Part shown: positions 15,251-23,362 of the stretch, piece after piece
How the letters are laid out: the number at the start of each line of letters is the position of its first letter
Numbering within the stretch: the stretch's first letter is position 1
NCBI RefSeq assembly: GCF_037893185.1
Contig: NZ_CP140772.1
Location: 5,952,001-6,016,000, forward strand
Direction of reading: 5' to 3'
From: Chitinophaga sp. 180180018-3
Lineage (GTDB): Bacteria > Bacteroidota > Bacteroidia > Chitinophagales > Chitinophagaceae
Length of the DNA: 64,000 bases
Made by a program: the position numbers and the translations under genes
Notes under the pieces: model-generated
What the model saw: the letters and a program-made list of their open reading frames with translations, nothing else
Databases searched by the model: none
Told to the model about the DNA's origin: nothing

Positions 15251-17638
15251 TCAGTCCATCTTCAGGCTGGCGACAGGATTGGCGCCAGCCGCTTTCAGCG
15301 ACTGTAAGCCCACTGTGGCAAAGGCGATCAGAAGAGTACCGGCGCCTGCCATTGCAAACAGGTACCAGCTCACATCCGTGCGGTAAGCAAAGTCGCGCAG
15401 CCAATATTCCAGCAGATACCAGGCTATCGGGCTGGCAATGGAAATGGAAATGATGACCAGTATAAGAAAATCTTTCGATAATAAACCTACAATACTACTC
15501 ACACTCGCTCCCAATACTTTACGGATACCAATTTCCTTCACCCGCTGCTCGGTCATATACACCGTCAGCGCCAGTAACCCCATGATGGAAATAAGTATGG
15601 AAACAAGCGTAAATACATGTACAATATGCTGCAAGCGGTTGTAGTCATTAAACAGGCGCTGGAAGTTGTCGTCCAGAAACGAGTACCGGAGCGGAATACC
15701 CGGTTCCACGGTTTCCCATAAACGGCCAATGGCCGCTATTGTTTTTTCCAGGTTCGCTGTTCTTACTTTCAGTAACAGCGAGCCTCCCGACATATACGTA
15801 CAATGTGCATTGGAAATACTGTACAATGTTGGAGCAATATAACTGTCGAAGCCCACCACCTGGAAGTCTTTCACTACCCCCACAATCTGGTAAGGCACAC
15901 TGTCGCACGCCGCAAAACGGATCAGCGAACCTACCGGATCTTTTATGCCCAGCCGCTTTGCGGCAGTTTCGTTGATGATAGCGGTATTGTCCAGATCTTC
16001 CGGATGACTATCCATAAATGTCCGCCCTTTCAATACCAGTATGCTCAGCGTCCGGAAGAAATCGGTGCTCACCCTCACCGAAGTAAGTGAGAGGGAATTT
16101 CCTTCATAATGAAATCCCACATGCGAGGTATCCATCACACTGCCCGGCACTGATGTTGTTTTCGACACCAGCTCTACACCGGGAATGTCCAATAACTTTA
16201 CTCTGGTTCCTTCAAAGTTTTCTTCCCGGGTACGTTGCCCCGCTTCCACCTGTATCACCTGCTGAGGATTGAAGCCAATATCCCGGTGTTTCATAAAGTC
16301 CATCTGGTGAGCCATTACCTGTACACTAACGATGAAGAAAACAGATACAGTGAACTGCAATACAATCAGGGAATGGCTAAAGCGCTTCCCACCCGCACCA
16401 GGTTTGAACGCACCTTTCAGCATGGCTGCAGCCTGCTGACGGGCAAACATCAGCGCAGGATATAAACCGGAGATCAGTATAATGGCCAGCAACGCCGCCC
16501 CGCATTGCAGCAACATGTTGTAGGAAAATAACCGGAAGAGTGACAACGACAAGTCGAACATACGGTTAAATGCAGGCAGCAACGCCAGGCACAGTAACAA
16601 CGCCAGCGCCAGACTGAGTAAACACTGGAAGGCTACTTCCAGCAGGAACTGCGTCACTACCTGGTGACGCGCGGATCCCATTATTTTTCGTACACCCACC
16701 TCCCTGGCCCTTCTCAGAGTTTTCACCAGCATCAGGTTTCCTGAGTTGAGCGCACCACTCAACAGCAACAAGCCCGCAAGCGATAGCAGTATCATGGTTG
16801 TTTTAAATGGACTTTTACCGAACCTGGGGAAATTGTGTATATCGGCAATGGGTTCCGCCATCAGGGATGGATGATGGCCGCTCTTCAGATAGGCCTCATA
16901 AGACTGACTACCGGTTTTCAGATGATGATCATAAAAAGCAGTATTGATCTTGCTTTCCAGTGCGGATACTGCAGCCGGCTTACGTAAACGCACATACGTA
17001 GTATAAGATATATTTCCCCAGCCAGTTACCTGACCCATAAAGGGATCACGTAATATAAGTGCTGTATGAAGATGGGAAGGAATATCGGGCACCTCCAAAA
17101 CGCCGGTCACCGTGAACGGCACCTTGTTGTACACCATGATCATTTTCCCGATAGGATCAGTATTACCAAATAGCTTACGGCCAAGTGCCGGGGTTATCAG
17201 GGCGGAATTAGGCTGATTAAAAGCGGTAGTCCTGTTGCCTGCCAGTAATTTGTAGGGGAATACCTGGAGAAAGCTACTATCGGCCATTACCACATCTTTC
17301 TGATACACTTTATTATCCCCGGCGCCTATCAGTACTTCGTAGTTGCCGGAAGGTTGTACATGGGTATAAACTGCTATGTCGGTCACATGTTCCTGCAGCA
17401 GCTGTGCTGTAAGAACCGGCACATTTTTATTATCGTAGCTCCCCTCCTCCTGCGAGGAAATTCTGTAAACACTTTGCAGGTTTGGATCCCAGCGATCGTA
17501 ACTCAACTCATGGTTAACGTATAACAGGATAATGATGAAACCAGCAAGACTGATAGCCAATCCACCTATATTGATGGAAGATGTGAACTTACTTTTTATC
17601 AGATTTCGGAAGGCAATCTTGCAATAGTTCCTGAACAT
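15251..17638 (-). CDS. FtsX/MacB-family ABC transporter permease
   Basis: 795 residues with the duplicated layout common in Bacteroidetes: TM1 near the N-terminus (INIGGLAISLAGFIIILLY), a MacB-type periplasmic domain, three helices with a REVGVRKIMGS box, then a second periplasmic domain and a last three-helix FtsX block with KEIGIRKVLGAS. The start at 17638 (MFRNYCKIAFRNLIKSK) is preferred to 17713, since this basic stretch followed by TM1 is how the family begins. No ATPase gene is adjacent, as is usual for these orphan permeases. A 16-bp palindrome lies 113 bp upstream and is shared with the paralogue at 18819-21197. Likely role: mechanotransmission-type export or envelope signalling; substrate unknown. 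Confidence 0.9.
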   Translation of the reverse strand: MFRNYCKIAFRNLIKSKFTSSINIGGLAISLAGFIIILLYVNHELSYDRWDPNLQSVYRISSQEEGSYDNKNVPVLTAQLLQEHVTDIAVYTHVQPSGNYEVLIGAGDNKVYQKDVVMADSSFLQVFPYKLLAGNRTTAFNQPNSALITPALGRKLFGNTDPIGKMIMVYNKVPFTVTGVLEVPDIPSHLHTALILRDPFMGQVTGWGNISYTTYVRLRKPAAVSALESKINTAFYDHHLKTGSQSYEAYLKSGHHPSLMAEPIADIHNFPRFGKSPFKTTMILLSLAGLLLLSGALNSGNLMLVKTLRRAREVGVRKIMGSARHQVVTQFLLEVAFQCLLSLALALLLCLALLPAFNRMFDLSLSLFRLFSYNMLLQCGAALLAIILISGLYPALMFARQQAAAMLKGAFKPGAGGKRFSHSLIVLQFTVSVFFIVSVQVMAHQMDFMKHRDIGFNPQQVIQVEAGQRTREENFEGTRVKLLDIPGVELVSKTTSVPGSVMDTSHVGFHYEGNSLSLTSVRVSTDFFRTLSILVLKGRTFMDSHPEDLDNTAIINETAAKRLGIKDPVGSLIRFAACDSVPYQIVGVVKDFQVVGFDSYIAPTLYSISNAHCTYMSGGSLLLKVRTANLEKTIAAIGRLWETVEPGIPLRYSFLDDNFQRLFNDYNRLQHIVHVFTLVSILISIMGLLALTVYMTEQRVKEIGIRKVLGASVSSIVGLLSKDFLILVIISISIASPIAWYLLEYWLRDFAYRTDVSWYLFAMAGAGTLLIAFATVGLQSLKAAGANPVASLKMD

Positions 17639-17751
17639 TTCATACGATTTTGCCCAATAAAAATAAAAAGGATGCCGGAAGTTTTTATAACTGACTATCA
17701 GGAAATTACACAAACTATATTCCGCCTATAACGTTCGCTTTCAGACAGGTG

Positions 17752-17767
17752 TGTCCGCTAATGGACA
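17752..17767. promoter_or_regulatory. palindromic operator-like site, permease 1
   Basis: TGTCCGCTAATGGACA: arms TGTCC/GGACA around six bases. It lies 113 bp before the permease start at 17638 and 71 bp before the divergent dehydrogenase start at 17839. On the opposite strand it differs by one base from the perfect palindrome at 21306-21321. The distance upstream suits an activator site; the binding protein is unknown. Confidence 0.6.
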
Positions 17768-17838
17768 GCTGTTTCCCGGAAGCGCTTATGTACTGCCTGA
17801 TTATTTGTAAATTTAAAGGCCAGCATTAAAATTCTATT

Positions 17839-18813
17839 ATGAGAGTATTTACAACGAGGATTATTCCGGAAGAAGGACTGATGTTGATGCAGCGTGCAGG
17901 CATCAACGTTACCCAATGGACAAATGAAAGAGAAATGACCCTGGAAGAGCGGATAGCGCATTGCCGCGAGAGTGATGCGTTATTGTTTGCCGGCGGGAAG
18001 AACATAGACCGTGCCTTTATGCAACAGTGCAGGCATTTGAAAGTGATTAGCCTGCTTTCTGTAGGTTATGACAATGTAGATCTGAAAGCTGCTACAGAAC
18101 TGGGGTTGCAGATCACGAACACACCGGGTGTATTAAGCAATGCTACTGCCGACACAGCTTTTTTGCTGATGCTGGCATCTGCCAGGAAAGCCATTTACCA
18201 GCATAAGCGCATATTGCGGGGCGACTGGAAATTTTCCAGCCCAACCGCTAATCTGGGAATTGACATAGAAGGTAAAACGCTGGGCATCTGGGGCCTCGGC
18301 CATATTGGTTATGTGATGGCAAAGCGTTGTAAGGCGGCTTTCGGTATGAAGATCATCTATTGTAACCGTAACCGGAATGAGGCCGCAGAAAAAGAGCTGG
18401 GTGCCACATACGTTTCGTTCGACGAACTGCTGGCGCAGAGCGATGTGTTAAGTGTGCATACTTCACTCACTGCGGAAACAGCTAATAAGTTCAACAAAGA
18501 AGTATTCAGTAAAATGAAGCCCACCGCCATTTTCGTGAATGCGGCAAGAGGCGGTATCCATAACGAAGCCGACCTGATTACTGCACTGGAAACCGGGCAG
18601 ATATGGGGCGCCGGCCTGGATGTGACCAACCCGGAACCTATGCAACCGGACAATCCATTGCTGCAAATGCCTACAGTAGCCGTGTTACCGCATATAGGCT
18701 CTGCTACTGTAGAAACCAGGAATGCGATGTCGCGCATTGCGGCTGAAAATATTATTGCCGCGTTGAATGGGCTGCCGGTACCTAATCCGGTGAATCATAT
18801 CTATTCCCTGTAA
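17839..18813 (+). CDS. D-2-hydroxyacid dehydrogenase (glyoxylate/hydroxypyruvate reductase type)
   Basis: 324 residues, usual family length. NAD(P)-binding motif GLGHIG at 152-157 inside the Rossmann domain; catalytic Arg237 (NAARGG), Glu266 (DVTNPEP) and His285 (LPHIGSAT) are all present. The substrate-side VGYDN segment (75-79) also fits. Such enzymes reduce 2-oxoacids (glyoxylate, hydroxypyruvate, phenylpyruvate) to D-2-hydroxyacids in the cytoplasm; exact substrate and cofactor preference cannot be read. Divergent from permease 1 with the shared palindrome in between, and its stop lies 5 bp from the stop of permease 2, which converges on it. Confidence 0.9.
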   Translation: MRVFTTRIIPEEGLMLMQRAGINVTQWTNEREMTLEERIAHCRESDALLFAGGKNIDRAFMQQCRHLKVISLLSVGYDNVDLKAATELGLQITNTPGVLSNATADTAFLLMLASARKAIYQHKRILRGDWKFSSPTANLGIDIEGKTLGIWGLGHIGYVMAKRCKAAFGMKIIYCNRNRNEAAEKELGATYVSFDELLAQSDVLSVHTSLTAETANKFNKEVFSKMKPTAIFVNAARGGIHNEADLITALETGQIWGAGLDVTNPEPMQPDNPLLQMPTVAVLPHIGSATVETRNAMSRIAAENIIAALNGLPVPNPVNHIYSL

Positions 18814-18818
18814 AGCAA

Positions 18819-21197
18819 TTATTCATCATTTCTTAAACTCCGTACCGGGTTGGCCAGTGCCGCCCGCACGGAGTTTATGCCTATGGTAACCAGCACCATT
18901 GCGAACGTCAACGCTACCGGTAACAGGAAAGTTCCGCCATTAATAGGAAGGCGATAAGCAAAGTCCTGCAGCCAATGATGCATCACATACCAGGCAGCCG
19001 GAATGCCGATTACCATTGCAATCAGCACCAGCCAGGCGAATTCCCGCGTAAACAACCACCATACATTCATCACACTGGCTCCCAGTACTTTCCTGATACT
19101 GATCTCCTTCCTTCGTTGTATGGCCAGGAACGATGCCAGTCCTAATAAACCTATACAACCCACCAATACCGCCAATATGGAGAAAAGCTGTGTTACAGAA
19201 AATAATAATACCTCTGCATGATACAGGTTACGGATGGAATCATCGAGAAAATAATAATCCCAGGTTTGATCAGGATAAGTGTTCTTCCATACCTGTTCCA
19301 GTGTAGCTATTGCTTTTTTCATATCACGTACATCGAGGTTTACCGCACAGGAGGTATAGCTGCCCATATCGCTGAAAAGACAAACCGGTACTATCTCACT
19401 ATGGAAATTACTGGTATGAAAATCCTTCACAACACCGAGGATGGTGGCTTCCAGATCACCCACCTGTATTTTTTTACCGATCAGTGCATCTGCTTTCCCG
19501 GCGTTTACCTTTTTAACAAAGGTTTCATTAACAAGACAGCCATTCAGCGTATCGCCTCCGTAGAGATTATGCCCTGCCAGTAATTTCAGGTCGAATACAG
19601 ATAGGTAGCCGGTATCCACGGCCTTTAGATTTAGTTGAAAAGATTCACCGCCGGCGCGGCTGTCGAAACGAAAGTCATTCGTCTGATACATGGCGGATAA
19701 CGGCGGAGAAAAACAGAAACTCACATTACGCACTCCTGTTTGTGCCAATAGCCGGTTACGCAACGCATCCACCTGTTTCCCATTTTTGATTGATGGCAGA
19801 TTGAGCATAACGATGCCCGACTTCCTTGATCCGATATCTGTTTCAGTAGAGGAACGCAGTTGCCTGCCAATGATCAGCGTGCAGCTGATCATAAACAGTA
19901 CAATGGCAAACTGAACAACCACCAGTATCTTCCGCAGTGATACGCCTGAGGTACGGCTTTGAATAAGTTTTCCCCTGATGGTTTCCACCGGCTTCAACCG
20001 GGCCAGTATACTGCCGGGATAGTAGCCTACCAGCAACGTCACCGTTGCCACCAAACCTGCAATAAATAAAAGAAAGTAGGGCTGATACAAATCATCGGCA
20101 CTAATGCCCGCGTCGAATGTGCGCCCGAACCAGGGCAGCGCGCTATATACTACCAACACAGAAAGTACAACTGCTACCACCACCATCAATCCTGTTTCAA
20201 GAATAAACTGCCAGCGGATTTGTCCGGCGGAACTCCCCAACACCTTACGCACACCTGCTTCCCTTGACCTGAAAAACAAACGGGCAGTGGTGAGATTCAC
20301 AAAATTGATACCTGCCATCATTACCAGAAAAAGTCCCAGCAACCCCAATCCCCATAGCTGCCTCCGCGCAATCACTCCATCGTAGGCTCTGTTGAAATGA
20401 ATATCCCGCAACGACTGCAGATGTAAGGTTAAACCACCACCATTTGTAAGTGCATACTTCTTCAGCAATTCCGGCATTCCTTTTTCTACCGCTGCGGCTG
20501 AAATACCTGGCCGCAGCTTAACAAAACATTGTATGCCTCCGCTCAGACTACTCCAGCTGCTATCACCCGCCATCCATGGACTCACAACAGCAAAGTTGGC
20601 GTACGACAAATACACCTGCTTTTGAAAACTACTGTTCTCAGGAATATCTTTCAGCACACCGGCAACGGTATACAGGTATTTATTATCAACCAGGAATTGT
20701 TTCCCCATGGCAGCTGTCCCCGGAAAAAACCGCTTTGCTTCCTTCTCGGTAATAACAGCCGTATATGGCTCTTTTAAAGCACTGGCATTTCCCTCCAAAA
20801 AAGGGAAAGAAAAAACATCAAAGTACGAGGGCTCTGCATACACACAGTCCGGGTTGAACAGCTGCCGCTTATCACCCGTGCCCACCACTACCTGCGGCGC
20901 TCCCCATTGTGCCACCATCGCCACCGATTCGGCGTAGGTATAGTTATTCCTTATTGTTTTCCCTACCGGCTGAGGCGCACCGGAAGAATGCGCATCCCGC
21001 AGCCACGAGCCCTCAGATACGATACGGTAAATGCGGTCATTATCCTGATGAAAACTATCGAAACTCAGGTGGTAATGCAACAGGCAACATATCAGCATTG
21101 CCCCGGCGAAACCGGCAGTCAGTCCCACCAGATTGATCAGGGAAAAAGAAAGATTATTGCGGATGTTCCGCCACGCTATTTTGTACCATAGAAGCAT
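18819..21197 (-). CDS. FtsX/MacB-family ABC transporter permease
   Basis: 792 residues, same architecture as the permease at 15251-17638: N-terminal anchor (LINLVGLTAGFAGAMLICCL), periplasmic MacB-type domain, middle helix block with SREAGVRKVLGSS, second periplasmic domain, and final FtsX block with KEISIRKVLGAS. The start at 21197 begins with the expected MLLWYKIAWRNIRNN. No ATPase beside it. The two genes are paralogues but not a recent duplication, as most positions outside the family motifs differ. A perfect 16-bp palindrome lies 108 bp upstream. Confidence 0.9.
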   Translation of the reverse strand: MLLWYKIAWRNIRNNLSFSLINLVGLTAGFAGAMLICCLLHYHLSFDSFHQDNDRIYRIVSEGSWLRDAHSSGAPQPVGKTIRNNYTYAESVAMVAQWGAPQVVVGTGDKRQLFNPDCVYAEPSYFDVFSFPFLEGNASALKEPYTAVITEKEAKRFFPGTAAMGKQFLVDNKYLYTVAGVLKDIPENSSFQKQVYLSYANFAVVSPWMAGDSSWSSLSGGIQCFVKLRPGISAAAVEKGMPELLKKYALTNGGGLTLHLQSLRDIHFNRAYDGVIARRQLWGLGLLGLFLVMMAGINFVNLTTARLFFRSREAGVRKVLGSSAGQIRWQFILETGLMVVVAVVLSVLVVYSALPWFGRTFDAGISADDLYQPYFLLFIAGLVATVTLLVGYYPGSILARLKPVETIRGKLIQSRTSGVSLRKILVVVQFAIVLFMISCTLIIGRQLRSSTETDIGSRKSGIVMLNLPSIKNGKQVDALRNRLLAQTGVRNVSFCFSPPLSAMYQTNDFRFDSRAGGESFQLNLKAVDTGYLSVFDLKLLAGHNLYGGDTLNGCLVNETFVKKVNAGKADALIGKKIQVGDLEATILGVVKDFHTSNFHSEIVPVCLFSDMGSYTSCAVNLDVRDMKKAIATLEQVWKNTYPDQTWDYYFLDDSIRNLYHAEVLLFSVTQLFSILAVLVGCIGLLGLASFLAIQRRKEISIRKVLGASVMNVWWLFTREFAWLVLIAMVIGIPAAWYVMHHWLQDFAYRLPINGGTFLLPVALTFAMVLVTIGINSVRAALANPVRSLRNDE

Positions 21198-21305
21198 AGA
21201 AACAGGATTTAGAAAGCAACCAGCGACCAGCTGCCGACAGCAGGTTATTCACAAACCACGCCAACATAAAAAACCTCTACTGGCTTGATCTCCGGATTTA
21301 ATCAC

Positions 21306-21321
21306 TGTCCGTTAGCGGACA
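21306..21321. promoter_or_regulatory. palindromic operator-like site, permease 2
   Basis: TGTCCGTTAGCGGACA, perfect apart from being read around a four-base centre: TGTCCG / CGGACA. It lies 108 bp before the permease start at 21197 and 109 bp before the divergent thiolase start at 21431. A second, degenerate copy (GATTCGTCTCCGGACA) sits at 21326-21341, exactly 20 bp (two helical turns) away, with an intact CGGACA half. Near-identical to the site at 17752-17767. Confidence 0.65.
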
Positions 21322-21430
21322 TGCTGATTCGTCTCCGGACAAGATAACCTTCCCCACTGCCATCTCTGTAAGATAAACAAACACGATGCTGCTAACCACC
21401 TAAAAGCTTATCTTTATTTAAAGTCTTCCT

Positions 21431-22693
21431 ATGAAAAAAGTGGCAATCATTGGCGGGCAACGTATCCCCTTCGTAAAATCATTCAAAGAGTATAATCACA
21501 TCAGCAACCAGGAAATGCTGACTGCCTGCCTGAGCGCGCTGATAGCCCGCTACGGGCTGGCAGGTAAGCGACTGGGAGAAGTGGCGCTGGGCGCACTACT
21601 CAACCGGTCGACCGACTGGAATTTTGCGAGGGAATGTGTACTCGGCACCTCCCTGGATCCACACACGCCTGCCTATAATGTGCAACGCGCCTGTGGTACC
21701 AGCCTGGATACTACTCTGCAACTCGGGCTGCGTATCGCCGGTGGCCAAATAGACGTAGGCATCAGCGGAGGCAGTGATACCAACAGCGACCTCCCCCTTC
21801 AGTTCCGGCAACAGCTGGTATGGAAACTCACTGATCTCCGGGCAGCACGTTCTTTCGGTGAACGGCTGAAAATAGTCTCTTCCATACGTTTCAGCGATCT
21901 TAAACCTGTATATCCTTCCATCGTTGAACCCAGAACAGGCTTATCGATGGGGCAACATACCGAGAAGATGGTAAAGGAATGGGGCATTGGCCGGGAAGAA
22001 CAGGATGCCCTCGCCTACCACAGCCACATGAATGCCGCCAAAGCGTGGGACGAAGGTTTCTTTAGCGACCTCGTTTTCAACTTCAAAGGAGTCAGCAAAG
22101 ATACCATCATCCGCCCGGATACTACGCCTGCACGCCTCGCCAACCTGAAGCCCGCATTCGACTTCAGCGGCCAGGGTACACTTACCGCTGGCAACAGCAC
22201 CATCTATACCGACGGCGCATCTGCGCTCCTGCTGGCTTCCGAAGAATATGCCCAGCAACAGAACTGGCCGGTAATGGCGCATCTGATAGACGCAGAAACT
22301 GCTGCCGTGGATTATGTGAATGGAGAGGGCCTGCTGATGGCGCCCACGTACGCCGTGGCACGTATGCTGAAACGCAATCATATGCAGCTGCAAGACTTCG
22401 ACATTTATGAAATACATGAAGCTTTTAGTGGTCAGGTATTGTGTACGCTCAAAGCCTGGGAAAATGCGGACTATTGCAGGAAACTCGGATGGGATAAGCC
22501 TCTCGGCAGTATCGACCGAACCAGGCTCAATATAAAAGGCGGCAGCGTGGCCATCGGCCATCCATTCGCAGCAACGGGCACACGTATCGTAGCCCAGGCA
22601 GCCAAAATATTGCAACAGCGCGGAAGCGGCCGCGCGCTGGTATCTATCTGCACTGCCGGCGGTATGGGTGTAGTGGCTATACTGGAAAGGTAG
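21431..22693 (+). CDS. thiolase (acetyl-CoA C-acyltransferase, FadI-like)
   Basis: 420 residues. Active-site Cys88 (QRACGTS), the GHPFAATG histidine loop, and the C-terminal CTAGGMG cysteine are all visible, so both condensing-enzyme steps should be possible. The length and the IPF-VKSF start are like FadI/mitochondrial trifunctional beta subunits rather than the short biosynthetic thiolases. Likely role: thiolytic cleavage of 3-oxoacyl-CoA in fatty-acid degradation, in the cytoplasm. No other beta-oxidation genes are in the window. Divergent from permease 2, with the palindrome between; followed by a hairpin terminator. Confidence 0.9.
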   Translation: MKKVAIIGGQRIPFVKSFKEYNHISNQEMLTACLSALIARYGLAGKRLGEVALGALLNRSTDWNFARECVLGTSLDPHTPAYNVQRACGTSLDTTLQLGLRIAGGQIDVGISGGSDTNSDLPLQFRQQLVWKLTDLRAARSFGERLKIVSSIRFSDLKPVYPSIVEPRTGLSMGQHTEKMVKEWGIGREEQDALAYHSHMNAAKAWDEGFFSDLVFNFKGVSKDTIIRPDTTPARLANLKPAFDFSGQGTLTAGNSTIYTDGASALLLASEEYAQQQNWPVMAHLIDAETAAVDYVNGEGLLMAPTYAVARMLKRNHMQLQDFDIYEIHEAFSGQVLCTLKAWENADYCRKLGWDKPLGSIDRTRLNIKGGSVAIGHPFAATGTRIVAQAAKILQQRGSGRALVSICTAGGMGVVAILER

Positions 22694-22706
22694 CGGAAAA
22701 TATAAA

Positions 22707-22732
22707 CCCGCCCCGGAGCTTACCGGAGCGGG
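22707..22732. terminator. hairpin between convergent genes
   Basis: Stem CCCGC.CCGG / CCGG.GCGGG with one mismatch and loop AGCTTA, lying between the thiolase stop (22693) and the convergent DUF1543 stop (22754). The following plus-strand bases (TTGTTA) are a weak tail, so termination strength is uncertain; it may serve both directions. Confidence 0.6.
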
Positions 22733-22753
22733 TTGTTACGGCCGTTATCCAGC

Positions 22754-23311
22754 CTATATCTTACTCAGCTGAAAATATCCCAGGTATAACTGATCGGATG
22801 TGGCTTCCCCCGCGGGACTGATCTCCAGGGTGTATTTTTCCTTGAGATGCGCAGGCAAAATATCTTTCACAGCATAAATATCATCCACATCTACACCGTA
22901 TTTATCATCCACATGTGAGGTAGCATCCTCAAAGGTGGTATGCTTAAAAAACGTAGTTTCCTTGGCAGCACGGATAGCTTCTCCGATATCTTTCTTCACA
23001 CTAACAATCTTGTAGTGAAACTCTTCCATCTCGCCTGGCTTATACCCGCCAAGGTTCAGGAAGAACAACTGCGCTGCTTCCCTCGCTGCTGCCTGCTTTT
23101 CCACCACTTTCACCTGGTACTGATCCACGTAATTAACTTCCCTCCAGCCATCGATATGTAACTTCCCGTTTGCCTCCGGCCAGAATGCCAGCATATCAGG
23201 GATCAGGTCCCTCAGCTCACTGCCAATGCCAAAGAATATATCATGCTGTTCAGTATGCCGCCCTTCCGGTTTGCATCCGATCAATACCATAAACAATTTT
23301 AACTGCGCCAT
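22754..23311 (-). CDS. DUF1543 domain-containing protein
   Basis: 185 residues, no signal peptide. The start MAQLKLFMVLIGCKPEGRHT, the HDIFFG segment and the later HIDGWREVNYVD match DUF1543 proteins, which have two similar halves; here the second half carries KDILPAHLKEKYTLEI. The biochemical function of the family is not known to me. It stands alone between the thiolase hairpin and the GH116 gene, 51 bp after that gene's stop on the same strand. Confidence 0.8.
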   Translation of the reverse strand: MAQLKLFMVLIGCKPEGRHTEQHDIFFGIGSELRDLIPDMLAFWPEANGKLHIDGWREVNYVDQYQVKVVEKQAAAREAAQLFFLNLGGYKPGEMEEFHYKIVSVKKDIGEAIRAAKETTFFKHTTFEDATSHVDDKYGVDVDDIYAVKDILPAHLKEKYTLEISPAGEATSDQLYLGYFQLSKI

Positions 23312-23362
23312 TCGTTTATATTTTCAGAGCAGGAAGGTACAGTATTTTTATGTTCCCGGATA

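Noticed and set aside
21197..21306. Sigma-54 promoter in the permease 2 leader
   Set aside because: TGG-like and TTGC-like pieces occur on the minus strand, but the GG-to-GC spacing is off by one or the GC is missing; not good enough to annotate.
21941..22615. 224-aa minus-strand ORF inside the thiolase gene
   Set aside because: Antisense to a complete thiolase with all catalytic motifs.
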